64,000 nucleotides of DNA from Candidatus Villigracilis vicinus (GCA_016721315.1 JADKIL010000021.1:248001-312000), one strand, 5' to 3'. Positions 9,821 to 18,727 are shown, numbered from the stretch's first letter. Numbers and translations: made by a program. The notes: a model not told the origin generated them from the sequence alone.

Positions 9821-9849
9821 TTGCTGTGTTCTGTTTGTGCTTGTATAAT
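9821..9849 (+). promoter_or_regulatory. Sigma-70-type promoter of the DUF2200 gene
   Basis: A TTGCTG hexamer at 9821-9826 is separated by 17 bases from a perfect TATAAT at 9844-9849. The gene starts at 9915, giving a leader of about 58 bases with GAGG at 9906-9909. Confidence 0.7.
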
Positions 9850-9914
9850 GCTGTTATTAAGTTCACTTACTAACAGTCCAATTTGAAAAATCAACTTTAA
9901 AATACGAGGTGCAA

Positions 9915-10280
9915 ATGAAAAACTCCGATGCACACAATCAACGCATAGCAAAATTATCCTTCGCCTCGGTCTATCCGCTGTATATTGAAAAAGTAGAGAA
10001 AAAAGGCAGAACCAAAGCGGAATTGGATCAGGTCATACAGTGGTTAACAAATTTCGATCCTAAGAAGCTGAAAGAACTGATCAAGGAAAATGTAACCTTC
10101 GAAAGCTTCTTCCAACAGGCTTCGTTAAACCCCAACGCAACCCTCATCACCGGCGTCATCTGTGGAGTCCGCGTGGAGGAGATCGAGAATCCCCTAACCC
10201 AGCAGATCCGATATTTGGATAAGTTGGTGGATGAGTTGGCAAAGGGACGGACGATGGAAAAAATTTTGCGCGGCTCGTAG
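9915..10280 (+). CDS. DUF2200 family protein
   Basis: The 121-residue protein matches the DUF2200 family along its length: FASVYPLYIEKVEKKGRTKAE near the N-terminus, VIQWLTNFD, then NPNATLITGVICGVRVEEIE and IRYLDKLVDELAKG near the C-terminus. The function of the family is unknown. The ATG at 9915 is preferred over the GTG six bases upstream because GAGG lies 5 bases before the ATG. It has its own promoter and is followed two bases later by the acyltransferase gene, so the two form a transcription unit. Confidence 0.85.
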   Translation: MKNSDAHNQRIAKLSFASVYPLYIEKVEKKGRTKAELDQVIQWLTNFDPKKLKELIKENVTFESFFQQASLNPNATLITGVICGVRVEEIENPLTQQIRYLDKLVDELAKGRTMEKILRGS

Positions 10281-10282
10281 CT

Positions 10283-11395
10283 ATGACCTATTCGATCCAA
10301 TATCCACGCAATGTCTTCATCCGAGGCATATTTCGTTCCGCAGTACGCGGTTTATCCCCCCTGCTCTCCCAAACAAAAATTACCGGATTAAAAAAATTCC
10401 CAAAACACGGTCCGTTGATCGTAGTGGGCAATCACACCGGCGCAATGGAAGTGGTCTTGATGGGAACCTACTCGCCCAGGGCGCTTGAATTCATGGGTGC
10501 CGTGGAAATGCCTTGGAACGGTTGGATGGGCAAGATGATCGATGCGTACGGGTTGATCCCCGTGCATCGCGGTTCCACCAGCAACACATCCATGAAAATG
10601 GGAATCGACATTCTCAAACAGGGCGGTATGTTGGGCGTCTTTCCTGAAGGCGGATTTTGGGAACCGGGCAAACAAAAAGCGCAAACCGGCGTGGCATGGT
10701 TAAGTCATCTTTCACAAGCGCCGATATTGCCGATCGGCTTCGGCGACACGCGCGGCAAAATGGCAGAGATCTTCCAATGGAAGCGTCCCCTTTTTGAGAT
10801 GAACGTGGGCGATGTCCTTCCGCCAGTGAAGCTGGAGAAATCTTCCAACAAAAAAGAAGCCTTGCAACAAGCCGCAGATGCGATCATGGATGCAGTTTGG
10901 GCGCTCGTCCCGGAAGATGAGCGCAAACGCAAAGAAAGCCAACCCGAAAATGAGATCTTCACATTGGATATTGCCCTCTTCGATAAAAATGGTCAGCCCG
11001 TGGAGATTCCCGCCGCATTGAAGTTGAGCGACGGCTCGTGGATCAGTCGCTTCGCCCACCGCCCGAACCTGATCGACTCCATTCGAGACTATATCTTCCT
11101 GCCAGTGCAAGTACTCAAAGAATTAGATCGAAAGCCTGCGGCAGAGGAAATCTATCAAGCCGCTCATTCCATGCTCGAATATGTGGAACGTGATAACCCA
11201 CAATATTTTAATTTTCGCTACGGCTACAAAGACGGAGAAGCCTTTCAGGAGAGTTTCAGTCAACTGCGCGAGTTGATGCGCTGGGCGATGGAGAATCAAC
11301 TTCAAGTGGAAGCTGAAGCTCGGTATGAGTACACAGACCCAGGTACGGGTGAGAGGCGCGTTCTTCACATCCCGCAAGAATTGGAACAGTGGTAA
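10283..11395 (+). CDS. PlsC-like 1-acyl-glycerol-3-phosphate acyltransferase with long C-terminal extension
   Basis: The 370-residue protein has an acyltransferase domain in residues 10-205. The catalytic motif is NHTGAME, in which His51 is followed after four residues by Glu56 where most family members have Asp. The second conserved block is FPEGGFW (120-126) in place of FPEGTR. These changes suggest a divergent acceptor or donor. About 150 further residues after the domain have no assignment that I recognise. The gene starts two bases after the DUF2200 stop. A role in phospholipid or surface-lipid acylation at the membrane is likely. Confidence 0.8.
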   Translation: MTYSIQYPRNVFIRGIFRSAVRGLSPLLSQTKITGLKKFPKHGPLIVVGNHTGAMEVVLMGTYSPRALEFMGAVEMPWNGWMGKMIDAYGLIPVHRGSTSNTSMKMGIDILKQGGMLGVFPEGGFWEPGKQKAQTGVAWLSHLSQAPILPIGFGDTRGKMAEIFQWKRPLFEMNVGDVLPPVKLEKSSNKKEALQQAADAIMDAVWALVPEDERKRKESQPENEIFTLDIALFDKNGQPVEIPAALKLSDGSWISRFAHRPNLIDSIRDYIFLPVQVLKELDRKPAAEEIYQAAHSMLEYVERDNPQYFNFRYGYKDGEAFQESFSQLRELMRWAMENQLQVEAEARYEYTDPGTGERRVLHIPQELEQW

Positions 11396-11455
11396 CGTTT
11401 TGAAAATATCCGTGTTTTAGTAATCGTTCGAAAATCCCATTTTCAGGAAGTGACA

Positions 11456-12814
11456 ATGAGCGCCACATCCGAACGATTATCGACCCGTTTCAAAATGTTA
11501 TTCAGCACCGGCGATCTGAGCACCAGCATTCCGCTGGCAATTTTGGCGTTCTTTCAACTGTATTTTCTCACCGATGTAGCCCGCCTGCGCCCAGACTATG
11601 CCGCGTGGGCGATTTTAATTCCGCGTTTGTGGGATGCCGTGAATGACCCGCTGTTCGGCATGTTCTCAGACCGTTTGCGCACGCGTTGGGGAAGGCGGCG
11701 CGCCCTTCTTTTGTTCGGGTCGGTGCCGCTTGGGTTGAGTTTTATCTTCATGTGGTTCGTGCCATCGTTCGATCAACTGGGCTTGGCAATTTATTACGCG
11801 ATCACGTTCATCCTTTTCGATACAGCTTTCACTGTGGTTCATGTTGGGTATAACGCACTCACACCCGAGTTGACTTCTGATTACGATGAACGCAGTTCGC
11901 TGAACGGTTACCGCATGGTTTTCTCGATCAGCGGTACGCTTAGCGCGATCATTTTTGCAACGGTCCTGGGTTGGTATATCACCGATGCGCGTTTACTATT
12001 CAGCATTCTTGGCATCGGCTTGGGGGTGGCTTCCATCATTCCGCCGCTGGTGGTATTTAGCATCACCAAAGAAAAATCTACCGAAGAACAACCAGAGCCG
12101 CTTCCGTGGCTCGAATCCATAAAGTTAACATTAAGCAATCAGCCGTTTCGATATGTGATGGGGCTCTATCTTTTATCATGGACAACCGCCAGCATCCTCG
12201 CCGCCATGTTGGTGTACTTTGCCAATTACCGTTTACGTGTACCAGAGCAAGCCAATTATTTTGTACTCGCGGCGCAAGGCTCGGCAATCCTGTTCATTCC
12301 GTTTTGGGTGTGGGTGGCAAAGAAACTCGACAAACGCCGTGCCTTTATCCTCGGCACGTTTACTTGGATCGCAGTTCTGCTCGGGCTTTCGGCTCTGCCC
12401 GCCGATGGAATTGCGTTGGCATATATCTTAGCTGCGCTCGCAGGTTCGGGCATTGCCACGGCGTATGTGTTACCGTGGTCGATGATCCCCGACATCATAG
12501 AGCATGACCAGCTGCAAACGGGTCAACGGCGCGAGGGTTCGTATTACGCATTCGCATCGTTCTTTCAAAAACTTGCCACCGCTCTCGCACTTTGGGCAAT
12601 GGGACAAGCTCTCGCCGCGAACGGATACATCACCCCCGATGTGAACGGGAGTTTGCCCGTTCAACCAGATTCTGCGATTCAAGCCATCCGCTTCTTTACC
12701 GGACCCGTGCCTACCGTCCTGCTTCTTTTAGCTGTGGTCTTCGCCTGGAACTATCCCATCACCCGCGAAAGTCATAATGCGACATTGCAAGTGTTAGCAG
12801 AACGAGATACATAA
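11456..12814 (+). CDS. MFS transporter of the GPH (sugar:cation symporter) type
   Basis: The 452-residue protein has about 12 membrane helices. The sequence PRLWDAVNDPLFGMFSDR followed by RTRWGRRR (about residues 50-78) is the characteristic GPH-family loop, and a second loop carries SMIPDIIEHDQLQTGQRREG in the C-terminal half. The family takes up glycosides, melibiose or related solutes with H+ or Na+. The ATG at 11456 is preferred over an in-frame GTG at 11450 because AGGA lies 7 bases before it. Sixty bases separate it from the acyltransferase gene. Confidence 0.85.
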   Translation: MSATSERLSTRFKMLFSTGDLSTSIPLAILAFFQLYFLTDVARLRPDYAAWAILIPRLWDAVNDPLFGMFSDRLRTRWGRRRALLLFGSVPLGLSFIFMWFVPSFDQLGLAIYYAITFILFDTAFTVVHVGYNALTPELTSDYDERSSLNGYRMVFSISGTLSAIIFATVLGWYITDARLLFSILGIGLGVASIIPPLVVFSITKEKSTEEQPEPLPWLESIKLTLSNQPFRYVMGLYLLSWTTASILAAMLVYFANYRLRVPEQANYFVLAAQGSAILFIPFWVWVAKKLDKRRAFILGTFTWIAVLLGLSALPADGIALAYILAALAGSGIATAYVLPWSMIPDIIEHDQLQTGQRREGSYYAFASFFQKLATALALWAMGQALAANGYITPDVNGSLPVQPDSAIQAIRFFTGPVPTVLLLLAVVFAWNYPITRESHNATLQVLAERDT

Positions 12815-12864
12815 GTAAACCACAGACCATAGTCTATGGTCAGCGGTCTCTTTAAAGCGTTTGA

Positions 12865-12870
12865 TATACT
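12865..12870 (+). promoter_or_regulatory. -10 element of an apparently leaderless promoter for the DUF1905 gene
   Basis: TATACT ends 6 bases before the ATG at 12877. With the usual spacing, transcription would start at or within one base of the start codon. There is no Shine-Dalgarno sequence. Confidence 0.5.
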
Positions 12871-12876
12871 ATAAAC

Positions 12877-13164
12877 ATGGTCATCGAATTCAAAGGCAAG
12901 ATCTTCCAATGGCGCGGACCGGCTCCTTATCTTTTTGTAGCTGTGCCGGATAAACAAAGCGCTGATATCAAATCTGTCTCCAAGTTGGTGACGTATGGCT
13001 GGGGCGTAATTCCAGTTGTAGTAAGGGTGGGCAAAACCGAGTGGAAAACATCGCTCTTCCCAAAAGATGGACGCTATCTTGTACCCATCCGCATGAGCGC
13101 ACAAAAAGCGGAAAATCTCAAAGAAGATGATGAAATAAAGTTACAGCTTGAATTAAATTTGTAA
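12877..13164 (+). CDS. DUF1905 domain protein
   Basis: The 95-residue protein is a single DUF1905 domain (small beta-barrel): FKGKIFQWRGPAPYLFVAVP at the start, YGWGVIPV in the middle, WKTSLFPKDGRYLVPI and a hydrophilic end (LKEDDEIKLQLEL). The function is unknown. The mRNA is probably leaderless. The GIY-YIG gene follows by 21 bases and may be co-transcribed. Confidence 0.85.
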   Translation: MVIEFKGKIFQWRGPAPYLFVAVPDKQSADIKSVSKLVTYGWGVIPVVVRVGKTEWKTSLFPKDGRYLVPIRMSAQKAENLKEDDEIKLQLELNL

Positions 13165-13185
13165 CCTACTTCACTACCTGCCACC

Positions 13186-13680
13186 ATGATCGCTGACAAA
13201 ATCATCGTCCCACTCAAACGCTTCCTGCTGATCGCGGAATGTCCCTCAGCCTGGAAGAAATTTGACCTTTACCTATTCCGAGACGAAGAGGTTGTCTTTT
13301 ATATTGGGCAGTCACATCTTGCGTTTGAGCGCGTCTGGGAGCATTTACTCAATGGCTTCAAAGGGCATTCCATTGTCGGGCGTTTTATCTGGTGTAACTG
13401 GCCCAGGTCGATGAGTTTCACGGTTGAATTATTGAGTTCAAAATTCTCCATGTTCGACGCCATTGGGAATGACTTAAATGCTTCTGAGCGGCAGCTTATC
13501 CAACAACATTCACCCTGTTTCAATGTATCGTTAAACAATCAGCCAACCCCTTTGCCAGATTCCTATCTACCAGCCAACGCCCCTTTCCGGCGCAGACGAA
13601 GTCTGAATATGCTCATTCACGAAGCAGAGCGAGCCGTCAAAGCAGATGATAACAAACGTTGGCTCGAAAGTTTGGAATAA
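13186..13680 (+). CDS. GIY-YIG-like nuclease domain protein
   Basis: The 164-residue protein shows the GIY-YIG core around residues 27-65: DLYLFRDEEVVFYIGQS, followed by ERVWEHL with the conserved Arg position and hydrophobic helix. A later Glu-containing segment (ASERQLIQQHSPCFNV, about 99-114) matches the acidic metal-binding part and the C-terminal strand often seen in these proteins. The first GIY is replaced by LYL, which occurs in free-standing family members. The role is unknown; it may be a repair or defence nuclease. It follows the DUF1905 gene. Confidence 0.65.
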   Translation: MIADKIIVPLKRFLLIAECPSAWKKFDLYLFRDEEVVFYIGQSHLAFERVWEHLLNGFKGHSIVGRFIWCNWPRSMSFTVELLSSKFSMFDAIGNDLNASERQLIQQHSPCFNVSLNNQPTPLPDSYLPANAPFRRRRSLNMLIHEAERAVKADDNKRWLESLE

Positions 13681-13695
13681 CCGATCCGCATACTG

Positions 13696-13729
13696 CGGAT
13701 GATACAATTATTTAAATTATCGTTATGCC
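13696..13729 (+). promoter_or_regulatory. Promoter-like cassette, copy A (upstream of the esterase gene)
   Basis: CGGATGATACAATT at 13696-13709 is followed by CGTTATGC at 13721-13728. The same two blocks with nearly the same spacing occur at 14751-14784 before the radical SAM gene. TACAAT within the first block is a plausible -10. The ATG in this copy opens a 21-codon reading frame (13725-13790) whose stop overlaps the esterase ATG. Confidence 0.5.
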
Positions 13730-13789
13730 CGTCAATACGGACAAGTTCACAGAAGACGATAAAATCAAGTTGAGGTCGGCGTATCGGTA

Positions 13790-14740
13790 ATGACTGAAAA
13801 TAAAGTTTCAAAAACACACCCGGACTTGCAAGACGCATTAAAAAAGATCCCTGCTATTAATTACAATAAAATGAATCTTTGGCTGATCCGTTTAGGTATA
13901 GCACTGATACCCGGTCCGAAAGCCCCAGCCGAAGTATCGATTGAAAATATATTTATTGCGGGGAAAGATGAAAAGTCGAAGATCCGATTAAGAATTTATC
14001 ACCCAAAAGCAACTCAGACGAATACTCCTGTCCTGCTCTGGATCCATGGGGGCGGGTACATCATCGGCAAACCCGAAATGGAAGATACGATTTGCATCCA
14101 ATTTGTGCGTGAGTTGGGCATCAGCATCGTTTCGGTAGACTATCGCCTCGCTCCCAAACACGCCTTCCCAGCCGGGCTTGAAGATTGCTATTCAGCCTTG
14201 ATATGGATAAAGCAAAATTCAGAGTCGTTCGGTTTCGATATAACCCGAATTGCGATTGGCGGCACCAGCGCCGGGGGCGGGTTGGCTGCTTCGCTGGCGC
14301 AATTGGCGCATGACCGCAAAGAAGTAACACCTGTTTTTCAATTGCTTACCTATCCCATGCTGGATGATAGAACTGCCCTGCACAGAGACATTGACGATAG
14401 CAACAGCCCGGCATGGAGCCAAAAGAGCAATCGCTTCGGCTGGGAATCATATCTCGGGGAACATTATGGAGCCGATGAGAACCTTGCATATTCCGTACCC
14501 GCCCGTCGCGAAGACCTTACCGGTTTGCCGCCAGCATGGATCGGCGTAGGCACATTGGATGTATTTTACGAAGAAGATATGATGTATGCTCAACGCATGA
14601 AAGAAGCGGGTATCGAGTGTGACCTGAATGTCGTCGAAGGCGCCTTTCATGGATTCGATGTGATCGATCAACACTTATCCATTGTTCAAGAATTCCGAAA
14701 GTCACAGATCGACGCACTTAAAAAATACCTGATCGGTTGA
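13790..14740 (+). CDS. Alpha/beta hydrolase, hormone-sensitive-lipase (HSL) family esterase
   Basis: The 316-residue enzyme has the HSL oxyanion motif HGGGY (86-90) and the nucleophile elbow GTSAGGG with Ser160. A conserved acid lies in GVGTLDVFYEED and the catalytic His in GAFHGFD near 288. YRLAPKHAFPAGLEDC around 118-133 is also typical. It should hydrolyse short-chain esters in the cytoplasm. The ATG overlaps a TAA of a 21-codon frame, so translation may be coupled to it. No Shine-Dalgarno is obvious. Confidence 0.9.
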   Translation: MTENKVSKTHPDLQDALKKIPAINYNKMNLWLIRLGIALIPGPKAPAEVSIENIFIAGKDEKSKIRLRIYHPKATQTNTPVLLWIHGGGYIIGKPEMEDTICIQFVRELGISIVSVDYRLAPKHAFPAGLEDCYSALIWIKQNSESFGFDITRIAIGGTSAGGGLAASLAQLAHDRKEVTPVFQLLTYPMLDDRTALHRDIDDSNSPAWSQKSNRFGWESYLGEHYGADENLAYSVPARREDLTGLPPAWIGVGTLDVFYEEDMMYAQRMKEAGIECDLNVVEGAFHGFDVIDQHLSIVQEFRKSQIDALKKYLIG

Positions 14741-14750
14741 GCTCAAAATA

Positions 14751-14784
14751 CGGATGATACAATTGCGATAACTTACCGTTATGC
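14751..14784 (+). promoter_or_regulatory. Promoter-like cassette, copy B (upstream of the radical SAM gene)
   Basis: CGGATGATACAATT (14751-14764) and CGTTATGC (14777-14784) repeat the cassette at 13696-13729. TACAAT or the overlapping GATAAC is a likely -10. The ATG at 14781 is the start of the radical SAM gene, so the transcript has a very short leader or none. Confidence 0.5.
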
Positions 14785-15844
14785 ATAACTCCGATACGAT
14801 CGCCAACGAAAAAGAAGAATTCAAACAAGCGGTTTTGAACGCGCGTCCGTTCAAGCCGCTTTATGTTAAGTTCAAGGTCTTTTACGGCTGCAATCTCAAG
14901 TGTGAGATGTGCAACCATTGGCGCGAGACCCGCGAACCGCCCGTCAGCGCAGACCGATTCAAAGAAGTCATCACCGAGCTGGCAGAGATGGGCACGAAGA
15001 AAATTCACATCTCTGGCGGTGAACCGATGCTGCGCCCGCACATCCCCGATTTTGTGGAATTGGCATCGTCGCTCGGTATCAAAGTGACCATGACCACCAA
15101 CGGCACACTCATCACCAAAGAAAAAGCCAAACAATTGGTGGAAGCCGGTCTGCGTGGGGTGAATATCTCCATCGACTCGCCCATCCGCAAAATGCACGAA
15201 AAGATTCGCGGCGTGGAAGGCGCCTTTAAGTTAACCACCAAAGCTGTCGGGCTCTTCAATCGTTATAAGCATAAAGGCAAACTAACCATCCGCATCAATA
15301 CCGTGGTCAGTCGTACCAATTACGAAAGTCTCGCCACCCTCCCAGACCTGGCTCACGAACTCGGCGCAGACGGAATCAATTTAATCCCTGTGGACGACCA
15401 TTGCGGCGAGATCCTATCCATGCGCAAGAAGGATATCGAAAAGTTCAACAACGAGATCGCGCCGCGCATTGCCGAACGCGCGCTTGAATTAGGTCTGATC
15501 GTTTCGGATGAAGATGCTTTTCCCTTTGGGCGAGACGAGTCCGAGGTCCGCTTGGGACGCGCCGGAAGATATGCTTTCGGCTTTTATGAAAAGCATCCCT
15601 GTTATGCACCCTGGTCACATACGCTGATCGATTTCAACGGCAATGTGTATGTGTGCTGTATGACTCGCGAAAAAATCCCCCGTTGGGAAATATCATTAAT
15701 AAGTCTTTCAAAGAAGTATGGAAAGGTGACGCATATCGTCAAGTCCGCTTGAAGATGCACCCGCCCTCTCTCAAGCCATGTCAACGTTGCGACGATTTTA
15801 TTGATGAAAACAAAAAGATCTGGGAGATGATTGGTCCGTATTAA
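14781..15844 (+). CDS. Radical SAM/SPASM protein, frameshifted near 15676
   Basis: The N-terminal 320 residues read in one frame and contain the radical SAM cluster motif CNLKCEMC (Cys37, Cys41, Cys44), GGEP and a TIM-barrel pattern. A SPASM-like segment (PCYAPWSHTLIDFNGNVYVCC) follows. The expected continuation lies in the next frame: PPLGNIINKSFKEVWKG, then LKPCQRCDDF, ending at 15844. One missing base in the run of six A (15670-15675) or five C (15677-15681) would restore a protein of about 354 residues. The family modifies peptides or small molecules through 5'-deoxyadenosyl radicals; the substrate is unknown. The break may be an assembly error. Confidence 0.82.
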
Positions 15845-15846
15845 AT

Positions 15847-15877
15847 CATAGGAGCGACTTTGCGAGTCGCTCCTATG
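15847..15877 (+). repeat. Perfect 13-bp hairpin with GCGACT/AGTCGC core
   Basis: CATAGGAGCGACT and its exact complement flank a TTGCG loop. There is no T-tract. A related hairpin with the same GCGACT...AGTCGC core lies at 48334-48360. It sits between convergent genes and may act as a terminator or be a dispersed palindromic repeat. Confidence 0.7.
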
Positions 15878-15881
15878 GAAG

Positions 15882-16160
15882 TCAGCTTAGATCAGAGAAC
15901 ATATCGTCCGTGTCGTTATCATTCATAGCGCTGGTGGAGCCAAACAATAACATGTCGGCAGGCGTAAACGTGGAAGCAGCGATCGGCAATGCCACGGGCA
16001 TTTCCAAGCCTTGCTGACAGGCAAGACAAATACGTCCTTCTTTTGTGGCATTCGTATGTTCATCGCAAAACCCGCGTCCACACTTAACGCATGTTCCCAA
16101 TGCAGGATTTTCACAACGATGCGGAACCAGATAACCAACAACCATTTCACATTTCGCCAT
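15882..16160 (-). CDS. Small zinc-binding (B-box-like) protein
   Basis: The 92-residue protein has Cys/His pairs in its first half (HRCENPALGTCVKCGRGFCDEH, then ICLACQQ; residues about 14-49), a layout like a B-box or treble-clef zinc site. The second half is hydrophilic and acidic and ends NDNDTDDMFSDLS. GAGGTG lies upstream of the ATG. The start is only 11 bases from the divergent start of the glycosyltransferase gene. I do not recognise a specific function; protein or RNA contact is typical of such modules. Confidence 0.6.
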   Translation of the reverse strand: MAKCEMVVGYLVPHRCENPALGTCVKCGRGFCDEHTNATKEGRICLACQQGLEMPVALPIAASTFTPADMLLFGSTSAMNDNDTDDMFSDLS

Positions 16161-16171
16161 AGAGACACCTC

Positions 16172-17325
16172 ATGAAAATTGCCTTGCTCTCTGAAAAGTA
16201 TACACCAGACATTGGAGGTCTCGCAATCTCAACAGGACGATTGGGGATTCATTATCTGCGGCTGGACATGATGTGCGCCTCTTTGCCCCAAGCTCAAACC
16301 TGCCACCCGCCATCAAACAGACTCTTCGCTCTGGCGGGGTTCATGTAACCCGTTTTGGCGCCCACAAACGTGTGGATGACACCTTGGTCGATTGGTTCGA
16401 GTTGATCGTGGAAGAACATAAGCGCGAGTCGTTCGATCTGATCCATGCCTACTTCCTGCCTATGGCAGGATTCGTCGGCACCTATGCCGGGAAATATCTA
16501 GGCATTCCCAGCGTTGTCTCCATTCGCGGAAACGATATTGAACGCGCCGCCTTCGACCCAAGCAAATTCTCGCATGTGATGTATGCCCTGCAAAACGCAA
16601 ACGCCGTGACCACCAATGCCAGTGAGCTAGCAAAAAAAGCAAAGGCATTCATTGACCGCGATATTCATATCATCCCTAATGGGATTGATACAGATAAATT
16701 CAAGCCGATGGAGAGGAATAATATTTTAGCGGAGGCACTGGGCTTGGTGGATGAAAAGAAGAAAGAAGAAAGAAGGTTTGTTATCGGCTTTGTTGGGGAA
16801 CTACGCGAAAAGAAAGGACTAGCAACTCTCCTTTTTGGCTACGCGCAACTTGCAAAAATCATGCCAGCTTCCCTGCTCGTCGTTGGCGAGATACGAGAAG
16901 GTGAAGATAAAAAGGTATTTGAAGAATTCAAAAGCACCCATCCTAAATTACCCATTACGGTCACTGGACATGTTCCCCACAAAGACCTGCCTGCTTATTA
17001 TTCCTTGATGGACGTTTTCGTGCATCCCTCACTGCGGGATGGCATGCCCAATGCTGTTCTCGAAGCCATGGCATGCGGAAAAACCGTCATTGCCACACCA
17101 GTTGGTGGTGTGTTGGATATCGTTGAAGATGATGTAAATGGATTCTTTGTGAACGTGAATGATGCACAGGAGCTGGCAGAGAAAATGACTGAGGCGTTGA
17201 ATCAGCCTGAAAAACGGGAAACCATTGGCAGGGCTGCGAGAGAAGCTGCACTGAATCGATTTACGCTTGAAAAAGAATTGCTGGCAAATATACACATCTA
17301 CGCAAGTCTTGGAGTTAAATCATGA
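16172..17325 (+). CDS. GT4-family glycosyltransferase, frameshifted near 16245
   Basis: The ATG at 16172 opens MKIALLSEKYTPDIGGLA, the usual N-terminus of GT4 enzymes, but this frame soon stops. The rest continues in another frame from about 16245: DSLSAAGHDVRLFAPSSN. Adding one G to the GGGG run at 16242-16245 joins them exactly. The body has the GT-B C-terminal domain with GFVGELREKKG near the hinge, and SLRDGMPNAVLEAMACGKTVIA, which holds the nucleotide-sugar binding Glu pair region. The 3' end overlaps the aspA start by 4 bases. It is predicted to transfer a sugar from a nucleotide donor in the cytoplasm. The break looks like a sequencing error. Confidence 0.82.
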
Positions 17326-18725
17326 AGCATCGACTTGAACACGATCTATTAGGTGAACGTGAAATCCCACGTGAAGTGTATTACGGCGTTCACACTTTGC
17401 GGGCCTTGGAAAATTTCCCCATCAGTAAAATTCCGATCAGTAATTACCCCAGCCTCGTAATTGCCCTGGCATGTGTAAAAGAAGCTTGCGCAAAAGCAAA
17501 TTTAGAATTGGAATTGCTCGAAGCCAAACAAGCGGACGCAATCATCAAAGCTTGCGAAGAAATTCGTGCCGGAAGTTTGCATAACCAATTCGTCGTGGAT
17601 GTGATTCAAGGCGGCGCGGGTACTTCCACAAACATGAACGCCAATGAAGTCATCGCCAATCGCGCGCTGGAGATCCTTGGGCATGAACGCGGGGAGTATA
17701 AATTTTTACACCCACTGGAGCATGTCAACCTAAGCCAGAGCACGAATGACGTGTACCCAACGGCAGTGAAAGTGGCTTTGCGATTTTTGATCAACGACCT
17801 CATCGAAGGCATGGAAGTGTTGCGTCTCGCCTTTGCAGCCAAGGCTGAAGAGTTCAAAGACTTGCTAAAAATGGGACGCACTCAATTACAAGATGCAGTG
17901 CCCATGACTCTTGGGCAGGAATTCAGCACCTATGCTGTGATGCTCGAAGAAGACCAACAACGTCTGCGCGAAGGGGCATTACTCATTCAAGAAATGAACC
18001 TCGGCGCAACCGCGATCGGCACAGGCATCAATGCCCACCCCGAGTATGCGTCATTAGCGCGAAAATATCTCAGCGAGATCACTAGTATTGAATACATTAC
18101 CGCGGGAAATCTCGTGGAAGCGACTCAAGACGTTGGCTCGTTCGTGCAGCTCTCAGGTGTACTTAAGCGTGTGGCGGTAAAACTTTCAAAGATATGCAAC
18201 GACTTGCGCCTGCTCTCTTCTGGACCGCGAACTGGATTCGGCGAAATCAACCTGCCCGCCGTTCAAGCGGGTTCGAGCATCATGCCCGGCAAGGTCAATC
18301 CCGTCATTCCGGAAGTGGTTAATCAAATTGCGTTTATGGTCATCGGCAATGACGTCACCGTCTCTTTTGCAGCCGATGGCGGGCAGTTGCAACTCAATGC
18401 CTTTGAGCCGATCATCGCGCGCAGCCTCTTTGACAGCCTGATCTATTTGCGTAACGGCTGTGTCACTTTAGCGGAACGCTGCGTGAAGGGCATCACTGCC
18501 AATGAAGAAAGACTGAACGAGCACATGACCCGCTCGGTGGGAATCGTCACAGCGTTGAATCCGTTTATTGGGTATGAGAATGCAAGTTCGGTGGCGAAAG
18601 AAGCGTACACATCCAACAAAAGCGTGACCGAGATCGTGCTGGAGCGTGGTCTGCTGACAAAGGCAGAACTGGATGAAATCCTTAAACCCGAAGTGCTGAC
18701 CAAGCCGCGCTGGATCAAGAAATAA
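17322..18725 (+). CDS. aspA: Aspartate ammonia-lyase
   Basis: The 467-residue protein belongs to the aspartase/fumarase superfamily. It has the family signature GSSIMPGKVNP (near 317-327), SQSTNDVYPTA near 140 and GRTQLQDAVPMTLGQEF near 186. The N-terminus (EHDLLGEREIP, YYGVHTLRALENF) is the aspartase form rather than the fumarase C form. It converts L-aspartate to fumarate and ammonia as a homotetramer. The start overlaps the glycosyltransferase stop by 4 bases, and the arylamine N-acetyltransferase gene follows by 2 bases. Confidence 0.93.
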   Translation: MKHRLEHDLLGEREIPREVYYGVHTLRALENFPISKIPISNYPSLVIALACVKEACAKANLELELLEAKQADAIIKACEEIRAGSLHNQFVVDVIQGGAGTSTNMNANEVIANRALEILGHERGEYKFLHPLEHVNLSQSTNDVYPTAVKVALRFLINDLIEGMEVLRLAFAAKAEEFKDLLKMGRTQLQDAVPMTLGQEFSTYAVMLEEDQQRLREGALLIQEMNLGATAIGTGINAHPEYASLARKYLSEITSIEYITAGNLVEATQDVGSFVQLSGVLKRVAVKLSKICNDLRLLSSGPRTGFGEINLPAVQAGSSIMPGKVNPVIPEVVNQIAFMVIGNDVTVSFAADGGQLQLNAFEPIIARSLFDSLIYLRNGCVTLAERCVKGITANEERLNEHMTRSVGIVTALNPFIGYENASSVAKEAYTSNKSVTEIVLERGLLTKAELDEILKPEVLTKPRWIKK

Positions 18726-18727
18726 AC

